In this document: positions 56,001 through 64,000 of the stretch, in pieces
How positions within the stretch are numbered: the stretch's first letter is position 1
Layout: each line of letters opens with the position of its first letter
NCBI GenBank assembly: GCA_964036665.1
Contig: OZ038533.1
Coordinates: 13,983,075-14,047,074 of the forward strand
DNA from: Gordius sp. MW1
Taxonomy: Eukaryota > Nematomorpha > Gordioida > Gordea > Gordiidae
Reading direction: 5' to 3'
Length of the DNA stretch: 64,000 bases
The notes under the pieces: generated by a model
The model's input: the letters and a program-made list of their open reading frames with translations, nothing else
The model's database searches: none
What the model was told of the DNA's origin: nothing
Translations under genes and position numbers: made by a program

Positions 56001-58862
56001 CAACTAGGGCGGACGAATTTTCTAATGTAGCTGACGCGAAAAATCGCGAAATGCGATTAAAACGATTGAGAGAGGAAGAATATTCTGGGGGACCATCGCC
56101 TTCGGATACGGAAGTCTTAAGGAGTCGGTCCGACAATTCCTTGAGCTGCCTCGAATCGTAATAAATGCAATAATTTTGTGGCTAGAAAATTGACAAATTT
56201 GACAAGAGCTTACTTATTGGTTTCCTAAACTTAAATACCATTGGCAATTGAAAACAAATCTTATTGTTTTTGTTCAAACTTAAAATTAGTCAAAATATGG
56301 TCTGTTTTTGTCCTAAAAAGTTAGACTATAGATCACAGTGGAATTGAGCTATTTATAGGTAAATGTTGTAACTTAGCAAACAAACATATAATTAAAATTC
56401 ATATCCTTTCGTCTAAAATTCTAATTATTCTTATAAATTACTAACTAAAATTCAATGGACTAATTAATGTAGATGTAGTGGGCATAGAGATTTTATAAAA
56501 TTTTCGTTTTTTTTTCAGGATTAAAAGTCGAAAACGTCAAAGCCCTTCGGTCCTGATATATACGCCGCACAAAAAAGTTGGCAGAATATCGTGTACCCCA
56601 CTGAACCTTTCACCCACTCTACCGAGAAAATCAATTGCTTGTCCACGATTGCGTTATACACATTTTCCTACGGGTTTTAATCTATTTTACCTTGATGCTA
56701 GCTTTTTGAGCCAAAAATGTTAATTTTTGATATTAGGACATCTGTTAAAGTTGCGATATTACGACAATAATTCCCAGGGTTTTATATCAAAACTTGCCCA
56801 TTTTATTTTTACCGTACAGTTTGGAGCTTTCTAAAATATCTCTTAATCCAAGCTTTTACCAGTTAATGACCGTTTTAAATCAAGTAATCTTTGGGAAAAT
56901 GACTGTTTAACAACCTTGTTTTTCAAAAGCTGAGAGTTTAAATAGATTTTGGGGTTGATGTTTTGTTACGTTAAATCTGTCATTTTTTGTAGATGAGGAA
57001 GATTGTTTGGAACCAGATAGGAACGTACAAGAATGGAAATCTATTCGTCATACATTCGCATCATCGCCCACTTTCATCGAAAAAGCCGATGTCGATAATT
57101 CCAAAGGTTCGTAAAACATTTCACTTGTCTTCACCTATAAATTCTTATTTTGTTTTAACTATGAACTAATTTAGTTGGCACGGGGAAGGTCGATATCAAA
57201 AGTGGTATTAATTTGAACGTAGATCGTTTGATGGAACTAAATCGTAGGAACACCTTGTTGAAACCGCATCTAAAGACCACTTATCCCGTAGAAACGCAAG
57301 GCCTAAAAGAACCATCCGTTTTATTGGTAATATAAGATTTTTTCTTGTCATTTTCATATTAGTTGTGTAGATTGTCTGTAAATGTTAACTCTTTGGTACC
57401 TAAAGTTATCTTGGTACTAATGGCATTGAGGTACACGCATAAACTAATGGACTGTTTAATCCCTTTTTGAAAAGTGTCCCAAATTTTAACATTTATATTG
57501 ATCATTAATTAAGATTTAAGATGGTTAGAAAATGCCTTCTCCACAGTTTTTTGTACATCTATTTAGATTATCACTACGCCTTTTTAGATTTTTTAAATAT
57601 TCCCTTGTATACATCTTTGCCTAGACTTTGCTCTATCAACTCTCAATTAACTTTTATTCTGTTTGATCAAAGTGCACAATTTTTTAGGTTCACAGGTCTA
57701 AAACTATTTAAAAAAAATTGAGATTTCTAAAGTACATGTTATACAACATTTAATTTTTATTTGTGTAGTCAACTCCAGCTCAGACTCAAAACAACGGTAA
57801 AGGTAAAAAGGCATCAGCGACCAAAAATTTTAGGTGAGAATATTAATCGCCGTTGTATTCTTACTAATTTTTTTATTTTGATATCGTGTCCTATTTTAAA
57901 ATGGTGTACCTTTTAAAACATATTTAAATATTATCACAGGTCTCCCAGTATTGACTTTGTGATTCCATCGCGCAATCACACCAATATTTCTGACAGAAAA
58001 CTTTGCGCTGAATAATAATTTTTTTTTTTAGTTTTTTTTCAAAACCTCCAGTTTTTTAAATAAACGAGGTTTAAGGTGCATAAAATGCCCATTTTAACCT
58101 TTTTTGAGGCTATTTTGCCGCCACGGCATTTTTAATTTAGATTGAAAGATATTCCTAAAGTTTGAAGTTTCTTCTACAGGCTCATTATTTTATTTTGTTT
58201 AACCTCTACATTTAAATTTATATCCGTTTACCTTCCCGTTATTGAATTTCGCCTCGCTAGATTTGGAAAACGGATTATACTATGAATGCGATGTTTACTA
58301 TTACATCCAGTCTCTCTCTTCACATACTTTCCTCTCTTTCTCCTCCACTCCCACCCCCTTATTACCTCAAAAAGGTTAAAGTGGGCATTTTTTGCACCTA
58401 CAACCTCGTTTATCTAAAAAAGCTGGAGGTTTTAAAAAAACTAAAACATATTACTGTTCAGCGCAAAATTTTATATCAGAATTATGGGTCCGATTGTGAG
58501 ATGTTCTTTTTATAGACCTGTGAATTAATGCAATTTTCCTAACGTATGATTGTAACCTTTTTTAGTACGAAAAGTAAACACATCACCCACAAAAATGATA
58601 TTCATAATATTTAAATTGAATGTTAATGGTTGTATTTTTAGGAATCGGGCAATCCAATATCTAACGCCTTCCAAATTTTTACCGTCCATCAGAAAGACTT
58701 TAAGTCGAAAACAAGGGGGAGTCGGTGAGTTAAATCAGGTAGGATGTGTCATATTAATAACTATATATAGCTATTTTGTATTGCGAGGAAAACTATTTTT
58801 GTTTTTTTATTTAATATCATTTAGAAAAACTTCGCCAAAAATCTGCAAGAAACTTACTCTAA
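47017..58862 (+). CDS. NUMA1: NuMA-like coiled-coil protein (C-terminal 21 exons)
   Basis: Exons: 47017-47140, 48090-48198, 48996-49089, 50184-50322, 50664-50776, 50948-51087, 51442-51535, 52159-52306, 52705-52817, 53024-53163, 53251-53344, 54077-54230, 54789-54919, 54992-55125, 55744-56157, 56519-56652, 56993-57106, 57175-57326, 57769-57833, 58642-58724, 58825-58862. They total 2727 nt with matching phases and GT-AG introns. The first ~600 residues are mostly coiled coil. The C-terminus has RLMELNRRNTLLKPHLKTTY followed by PVET, and RAIQYLTPSKFLPSIRKTLS. These resemble the conserved C-terminal segments of NuMA (the RNxxxxPHLKTxYP motif and the AFSILNTPKKLGNSLLRR-type tail). NuMA/Mud/LIN-5 proteins link Pins/LGN and dynein at spindle poles and cell cortex. 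The N-terminal CH/hook-like domain is not in the window. Either an upstream exon exists beyond the repeats, or translation starts at ATG 47023. Confidence 0.75.
47308..47404 (+). mobile_element. Short hAT-family MITE copy in an intron
   Basis: TAGAGACCCGCACGGGTGAT at the left and GTGACTTTGCATCTA at the right with GGGTTCGGGTT repeats between; 97 bp. The flanking 8-mers do not match clearly. Confidence 0.6.
47555..47750. mobile_element. GTCGACTAAAC-type MITE, copy 1
   Basis: Imperfect inverted repeat with GTAAAAACGGTCGAGTTTTG at the left and TTGACCAAACAAACCCCAGC at the right, and GGGTCGACTAAACATAAACG inside. Copies at 48518 and 55219; all three are in introns of the NuMA-like gene. Confidence 0.75.
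48259..48451. mobile_element. MULE-type MITE
   Basis: 193 bp with long TIRs, left GAATCGGGGTCAAACGTTAT and right complement (ATAACGTTTGACTTGGTACC). Perfect 9-bp target duplication GAGATTTTC (48250-48258, 48452-48460), typical of Mutator-like elements. The same terminus starts the element at 59542. Lies in the intron after exon 48090-48198. Confidence 0.88.
48518..48711. mobile_element. GTCGACTAAAC-type MITE, copy 2
   Basis: Inverted repeat with CTGCTGGGTTTTGTGTGGTT at the left and GGTCGACCAAATAAAACCAG at the right; inside, AAACGGACCAAAGCTTTTTG. Intronic. Confidence 0.75.
49330..49610. repeat. Dispersed repeat (GGGGTTTGTTTTAA), copy 1
   Basis: Contains CAGTCGGTGGGGTTTGTTTT, GAGTTTCTTCCATCTTGATC and GTGACACGAGGTCGTCC. 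The first part recurs at 55555-55610. Origin uncertain, possibly a SINE or LINE tail. Intronic. Confidence 0.55.
51808..51939 (-). mobile_element. Short hAT-family MITE, 132 bp
   Basis: Ends TAGAGAATTTCAAAGTCACT and CCGATTTGCAGGTCTCTA, with CAACCCGACCCGA repeats. Target duplication GTTGGAAG/GTTGAAAG (51800-51807, 51940-51947), 7 of 8 matching. Intronic. Confidence 0.88.
55219..55400. mobile_element. GTCGACTAAAC-type MITE, copy 3
   Basis: The best preserved inverted repeat of the three: TAAAAACGGCTGGGTTTTGT at the left and ACAAAACCCAGCCGTTTTTA at the right. Intronic. Confidence 0.85.
55555..55700. repeat. Dispersed repeat (GGGGTTTGTTTTAA), copy 2
   Basis: TCGTGGGGTTTGTTTTAATG and GAGTTTCATCTTGATCGGGT match the copy at 49330. 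It continues into a G/C-richer tail (CCGACCCGACGCCAACCC). Confidence 0.5.
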
Positions 58863-58966
58863 AAAGAGAATGTGACAACTGAAGCCAAAATCATATATTT
58901 GCCACGATAAAAATGGTCGTTGACTAAAAAAAATTATTTTTATATGATTTAACATTAAAGTTATTA

Positions 58967-58972
58967 AATAAA
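58967..58972 (+). terminator. Polyadenylation signal of the NuMA-like gene
   Basis: AATAAA about 105 bases after the stop at 58862; another AATAAA lies at about 59004. Position fits a short 3' UTR. Confidence 0.5.
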
Positions 58973-58979
58973 TTTTGTT

Positions 58980-59532
58980 AATTTCATTTAAATATTTTCA
59001 CCAAATAAATGCTGTGACATAGAGTTTTGTTTAAAAATCTTACTATATCAATTATTACGCATTAATAATATTTAATCAAGTGTCTGCAAAAATATGAGCT
59101 ATAAAATTCCAGGCTATGGCGATTTTTCAGCTGTACATTTGAAAAACTTAGTGACATGTGCATTTTGAATTATGCTAGATCGATCCTTTAACGATCAATC
59201 ATTTTGGCAAACTAAGAAGAGAATTGATGTGATTGTTTTAAAATCTTAAGAAATATCTAAGAGTACCTTATAAATGTAATATTGTTAGTGATGCGAAAAA
59301 TCTAAATCTAGTCTCGTTCGAAAGCCCTAGACGAGACAAGAAAATACGAGATTTTATTAGCGAGATCTCGCTTTAAAAATTTCTTTATTGACCATCATTA
59401 TCATAATAAGATTTAGTTTTGTATTATTTATTTGTGATTCCAATTTAGGTGTAAATTCAGATAATCGTAATACCCTTTAATTGGATAATTTACTAGGCCA
59501 AGTAAAATTCAAATTTTACGAATTTTTGCTTG
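58980..59532. other. Intergenic, with a hAT-type left end
   Basis: At 59286 the sequence TAGTGATGCGAAAAATCTAA matches the left end of the hAT element at 61927, and GAGACAAG/GCGAGATCTCG follow. No right end was found, so it is probably a truncated copy. Otherwise no gene. Confidence 0.5.
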
Positions 59533-59791
59533 TTGAAAAACGAATCGGGGTCAAAATAGCAGAATTATGAAAAAATAGCAGAAAAAGTCGGGGGGATGGA
59601 AAATGCGAAGCGCATAGACATTTTAGAATTATACGACAAAACAGCATATATTTAATTGTTATTTTCATGTCTTATTTTAAAGAATTTGTCTCATTTTTGA
59701 GCAAGAAGAGAATAAGTATACAAAATATAGATTTTAATGCATATTTGGTTAGAATTTAAAAAATCTTCAAGAAGTGGGCAGGTACTGACCC

Positions 59792-60091
59792 TTGGTCAAT
59801 ATTCTTACATCAAAGCTAATATGGGTAAAAATCATCAGACCCAATATTTATCAATTTATTGATTATCTCAAAAAGATACAGAAAGAAACTAACTCAAATA
59901 TCTATAAAATAAACCAAGGAAAAACAATAAACCCAAAATCTAAGAAAGAAATCAACAAAGAATCTTGTATCAATAATTTAAAAGAACATTATACTAATAG
60001 TGAAATAGACCCATCTCAATTTCTAAAAACAATATCATGTTATCTAAAATATAAAGAAAGAGATGCAATGTTAAATATTATTGCCACTTGA
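59792..60091 (+). pseudogene. MULE transposase C-terminal fragment
   Basis: A frame of about 99 codons without an ATG start reads RPNIYQFIDYLKKIQKETNS and later SEIDPSQFLKTISCYLKYK. This is the arrangement after the last catalytic residue in MULE transposases (compare HPVIYDFIECLRKQQ in the gene at 9510). The catalytic region is absent, so the element depends on a partner enzyme. Confidence 0.65.
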
Positions 60092-60332
60092 TTATTTGTC
60101 TGTTATAATTTAGTAAATATTAATAAAATTGGTCTGTTATAATCTAGTAAATATTTATAAAAAAACTTAAATGAGTGTAAAGGCAAAACATTTTAAAGGG
60201 TCAAAGTAGCAGGATTAAAAAGTAGCAGAATAATATGACTTTTAGATAATCAATATAACCCTAACCCTGACCTAAAACCCTAACCTAAAACACTAACCCC
60301 GACCTAAAACACTAACCCTCCTCACCAATCTA

Positions 60333-60760
60333 AGATGGAAGTATTAGTATTCAATATTTATAATATAAACTATGAATAAAAGATAGGTTAAAACTTAAAT
60401 TCTATTTCCTTTATTTCCAAAATTGTAAAAATAATATCATATCCATGGAAGTATTAGTATTCAACATCTATAATATAAATTATGAATAAAAGATAGGTTA
60501 AAACTTAAATTCTATTTCCTTTATTTCCAAAATTATAAATATAATATCATATCCATGGAAGTATTAGTATTCAACATCTTTAATATAAATTATGAATAGA
60601 ATTTTAGGTTAAAACTTTTAATTCTATTTCCAAAATTGTAAATATAATATGATATCCATGGAAGTATTAGTATACAACATCTACAATATAAATTATGAAT
60701 AAAAGATAGGTTAAAACTTACATTTTAATTCATCATATCAATAAACAGATGTTCAATCTT
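60333..60760. repeat. ~110-bp tandem repeat
   Basis: Four units beginning ATGGAAGTATTAGTATTCAA (last one TATACAA) with ATTATGAATAAAAGATAGGT, spaced about 103-112 bp. Confidence 0.88.
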
Positions 60761-60930
60761 GACCAGTTCTGACCAGTCTTGATCAGTTCTGACCAATTCT
60801 GCTGTTTTTTTCTGCGGTTTTGACCCGGTCCCTTGAAAAACACATAAGTGGCACTTAAGGCATTAAATCTTTTTTTTTATTTATTGCAAATTATCTTAGC
60901 GCTAATATACTAATAAATATACAGATTTAG

Positions 60931-61276
60931 TACGAAACAAGAAGTAGTAAATAATACCAAAGCATCTTCAAATGTCGCAACAATTAGATTATTTGTCAGA
61001 GATGATAATATATTGAATCATTATATTTGGCTAAAGTTTTTTGAGCACCCCAACGACTTGCGTTTTTACTGGACGGTAGCCTTCAAAGGCATTAGAAATC
61101 ATGAGACTATCACGAATTTGTTTTGTTTGAACTCTTGGTATACATCTGAAATTCTCAAGTTATAAATTACACTGCTATTGTTTGGCCATTTCAGAGATAG
61201 TTGGTGATAAGGAGAGCGCCACTTTGGTGCTGAGTCTAGGAAATCGCACATAAAATACGTAGATGAATTTCGAATA
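60931..61276 (+). other. Candidate exons of an unrecognised gene
   Basis: After acceptor GATTTAG (60930) a frame reads ATIRLFVRDDNILNHYIWLK and FYWTVAFKGIRNHETITNLF to a donor AA|GTTATA at 61158. It can continue in phase at 61240 (acceptor GAGTCTAG) with KSHIKYVDEFRI. An 81-bp intron, or two 36-bp introns around a 9-nt exon, would fit. I do not recognise the protein, which looks like an extracellular or beta-rich domain. Confidence 0.3.
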
Positions 61277-61329
61277 TGTCATTAAAGAATAATCTTTCAA
61301 CTGTAAAATGGATAAAACCCGGACCAAGA

Positions 61330-61470
61330 TTTTTGTCCTGATGGTACCTTTAAGCAGCTCTTTCCGCCAAGAGCAAGCAATTGGCCATGCAGTAGTGACA
61401 TAATAGGCCGAGATTGGAGTAATGGATGTTTTTTAATTGGAACGGGCAAGGTACAAACTTGTGTTTTTGT
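61330..61470 (+). other. Candidate exon, cysteine-containing
   Basis: An open frame reads FCPDGTFKQLFPPRASNWPC and IIGRDWSNGCFLIGTGK. It probably belongs to the same unrecognised gene as 60931-61276 and 61537-63608, but the splice path on both sides is not settled. Confidence 0.3.
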
Positions 61471-61536
61471 ACACAACAAGCATGAAATACAGGTGATATT
61501 GAATAAATCTATCTTTGATCATTTACAGGATGTGAT

Positions 61537-63608
61537 AGGAATAAACACAAATACATGTTAGCACAAGGTACACCTACAGCTCTTGACTTAGGCGCATATG
61601 TGAATATGGGCCTATCATGTCACTCAGATGATACAGGTCTTATAGGTCAATTTTACCCCATATGTCTCAGTAATAACATACGATTCTTACGGCTGAAGGA
61701 TAATGTTAATGCTAAACCATGCCCGATTGGGAGTGATGGGAAACTCAAAAGAGCCACGTATTAATGAAATACCAGCTTCAATCCAGAACACCCAAGACAA
61801 CAGGTGAACACTGACATACTACTCGATGGATTCCATTAACAGGACAATCACATGCAATGTTGTCACTGAGAACTTGCATTTCGACACTACCCATCCCATT
61901 TGTACTACTGTTAAATTCGAGACGGTTAGTGATGCGGAAAAACCGAGAAAAATCTCGGTTGAAAAATGGAGTCGAGATGACTAGAATTTTGATGTCGAGA
62001 CGAGACGAGATTTTTTCGGCGAGATCTCGACTTTTTATTGATCGTTAGATTTTAGTAAATTATTGTGTATTTTAATTTACATGATTGACATTTAAGGTAT
62101 TTAGTCTAAATCAATATGTATGGAATATATTTTATATTAAAAAATTCCCATAGTGTAGTAAATATTATACATTTTTGCAAAAAATTCAAAACTTAGCAAT
62201 CATTTACCTTAATATGGTTGACCCTAAGGGTATGTGAATAATTTTATAGTATATTTCTCACATATTTGTATCCATAGCATTATTAAATATTACAAAATTT
62301 TAGGCTTAGAATGAGTTCTGATGGAATAGTAAATATTACTAAAGCATATTTGTATTTCGCACTTACTCATCCTGCATTATGCGGTAATTATAAATTGGTG
62401 GTCAATCAGTTTGAATAATTATAAAAATTAAGCTAAGGTGGCTCGAGATTTTTTAGCACCCGCCTAACGATTTCAAAATTACAAAAGAGTATTTAATGAC
62501 ACCGTAACAGATTAAATCTTAAATCATGAGTATTTAGAAGTTTTTATGCTTCTACTAAGTGCATTCAAATTTAATATATTTTCAATAATTGTGCAATATA
62601 AAATAAATACACGAATCTATACTGTATTCAATAAATAATTATTTAATGGCAAAGTTAATCTTAGTTAGAATTGTAAGGTAATTTTTTGGAATATAAATTT
62701 GATTATAATGATTTTTGGCCTACGTTTAAATACGTGCACTTTAATTTAAAGTTTAAAACTTTATGTTTGTTCTTAAACCTATAATAATGCTGCTTTCATT
62801 GTTGTTTTTACAACCTTTGAATTTGTGCAACTAGTTATAAATTCTGTAAATAATAATAATATCATTAAAAGTCACTCGCACTTTGTGGTTTATAGCGCTA
62901 TAGTAAACGTGCAATAAACACTATGGGCTTTAATTGATGATGGTAATATCTACTTTGAAGCTTTAGCAAGGGTGAATAAAGGGTCTCAGATTGCTCAATC
63001 ATGCAACTAAGTCAACTATAAGCGAACTTATAATTTTCTAAGTCTATTTATAGTTGACAGACACAGTGAATTTGATACAGTTATAATTTGCTAGAACGTC
63101 TGCACTTTATATGTTACCTTTATAAATTAATTCATATCTTTATATTGTCAGTGAGATGTCGTGTCCCACTAAATCTTTAAAAAGTTTGTGTATTGGAGTT
63201 TTTCAATAAATATAAAAGTTTGCCATTTGGATTTTTAACACTTATTTAATATTCTTTAATAAAGTAGGAGAAAATTTTATTCCGTATATATTTTTTTAAA
63301 AAAGTCGAGACAAGACGAGAATTCTAGTCGAGACTAGACCGAGATTTTTCTAGAACGAGACGAGATCGAGATTTTCATAATCGCTCCCGAGACGAGACGA
63401 GATTTTGTTTTCGAGACCTAGACGAGACGAGATCGAAACACTAGAGACGGTTAACATAATCGACGAATTAACAGATATTTTAAATATTGCGTATACTTCA
63501 ACTGTAATTTATTTTCCAAACCAAATTAATATTGGATGTATCACTGGTTGCATTACTTACACACGAGATTACTATTGGATACTAAGATTTATAAAGGTGT
63601 TATAAATC
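61537..63608 (+). pseudogene. Unrecognised gene segment interrupted by a hAT element
   Basis: Frame from about 61537 reads KYMLAQGTPTALDLGAYVNM, GLSCHSDDTGLIGQFYPICL and RLKDNVNAKPCPIG. It can be joined in phase over a 43-bp intron (GTGATG...ACCAG, 61730-61772) and a 39-bp intron (GTGAAC...AACAG, 61804-61842) to TITCNVVTENLHFDTTHPIC. That frame meets the hAT element at 61927. With the element and one GAGACGGT copy set aside it continues for about 50 codons (VNIIDELTDILNIAYTSTVI) to a stop at 63603. Without a start or known domain this is a tentative model. Confidence 0.35.
61927..63443. mobile_element. hAT-like element with GAGACGAGA-rich ends
   Basis: 1517 bp. Left end TAGTGATGCGGAAAAACCGA, right end GATCGAAACACTA. 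Perfect 8-bp target duplication GAGACGGT (61919-61926, 63444-63451). Both subterminal regions are rich in GAGACGAGACGAGATTTT. AT-rich interior, no transposase seen. Confidence 0.9.
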
Positions 63609-63797
63609 AGATCAATCACAGATAAAAACATTTTCACGATAAATGGGTTTGAAAAAGTTTCTTTCCGCTTTAAAACGCTTATAGCTTGTTTACCACTAAT
63701 ACTTAACAAACTAGCACCACAAAGGATAACGTTTTTTGTGAGTTTAAAAAAAAGAATTTTGCACCGTTCTAGACTTTTAACATTTTGTCAACACTAG

Positions 63798-64000
63798 GCG
63801 AAGAAAACTACACTTTTTTAGACCTGCCACTATACAAACAAGGTTACAGATATGAGAAAAGATTCTCTTGTTACGAAAGTATGCGAGAAGTTAAAAAACG
63901 CCCTATGAAAGGACTTGTTACGTCAAGGTCTTGGAGTGAAAAAATAGGCGTAGCACTGAGATTGCATCAGAGATCTCTGGCTGCGCCCGGTACCGATCAT
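63798..64000 (+). other. Open reading frame running off the window
   Basis: After acceptor-like CACTAG (63797) the frame stays open for 67 codons to the window end, reading NYTFLDLPLYKQGYRYEKRF and KGLVTSRSWSEKIGVALRLH. It is less AT-rich than its surroundings and basic in composition. Probably an exon; family not recognised. Confidence 0.4.

Larger units (their letters stand above)
59542..60832 (+). mobile_element. MULE-type element with transposase remnant
   Basis: 1291 bp. Left end GAATCGGGGTCAAAATAGCA, right end complement (TTCTGCGGTTTTGACCCGGT then CCC). Perfect 9-bp target duplication TTGAAAAAC (59533-59541, 60833-60841). The left end equals the first 14 bases of the MITE at 48259. Holds a MULE transposase C-terminal remnant, degenerate telomere-like CCCTAA repeats (60257-60320) and a tandem repeat. 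Confidence 0.85.

Noticed and set aside
61195..61203. 9-nt micro-exon between two 36-bp introns
   Set aside because: A single 81-bp intron gives the same reading frame and is simpler.

Overview
This is a stretch of AT-rich metazoan nuclear DNA. The grounds are spliceosomal GT-AG introns, a NuMA-like mitotic-apparatus gene, animal-type FLYWCH and THAP zinc fingers, and many transposon classes. The phylum cannot be fixed from sequence alone. One gene has introns of only 35-43 nt, which suggests a lineage with micro-introns, while the NuMA-like gene next door has introns from about 70 nt to over 1 kb.

Layout. 1-2.2 kb: an uninterrupted LINE ORF2 (minus strand), cut by the window edge. 2.5-9.4 kb: gene-poor AT-rich DNA with a hAT-like MITE (3.4-4.2 kb) and a small Helitron (8.85-9.4 kb). 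9.5-12.4 kb: a full-length 15-exon gene (minus) encoding two FLYWCH fingers and a MULE/Mutator-type DDE transposase domain. It contains a tandem array of a 66-bp in-frame exon separated by nearly identical 35-bp introns. 12.7-15.2 kb: a LINE 3' fragment and two head-to-tail Helitrons. 16.1-18.1 kb: a P-superfamily-like element with a THAP fragment and a nested MITE. 20.0-24.4 kb: a young but disabled Ty3/gypsy LTR retrotransposon (minus). 26.7-28.1 kb: a candidate orphan exon, a hAT MITE and a P-like MITE. 28.4-30.6 kb and 30.9-36.9 kb: two decayed Helitrons, one with a hAT MITE inserted in the helicase. 37.0-46.0 kb: a mirror-image repeat complex of hairpin-forming ~110-bp satellites, tRNA-like modules and palindrome-bounded blocks. 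46.6 kb: a Helitron 3' end.

47.0-58.9 kb (plus): 21 exons join in one frame into about 908 residues ending in segments that resemble the C-terminus of NuMA. A block of four exons is duplicated inside the coiled coil, and the introns host several MITEs. 59.5-60.8 kb: a MULE-type element carrying a transposase remnant. 60.9-64.0 kb: pieces of an unrecognised gene, one of whose open frames is interrupted by a 1.5-kb hAT element with a perfect 8-bp target duplication.

The most interesting item is the FLYWCH-MULE gene. Its 15 exons add up to an exact multiple of three, the D-D-E triad is present, and all eight exons of the repeat region keep frame, including one with a 3-nt deletion. This suggests a functional gene, or a very recent transposon, in which an exon-intron pair has been amplified as a coding minisatellite. 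The NuMA-like gene also grew by exon-block duplication.
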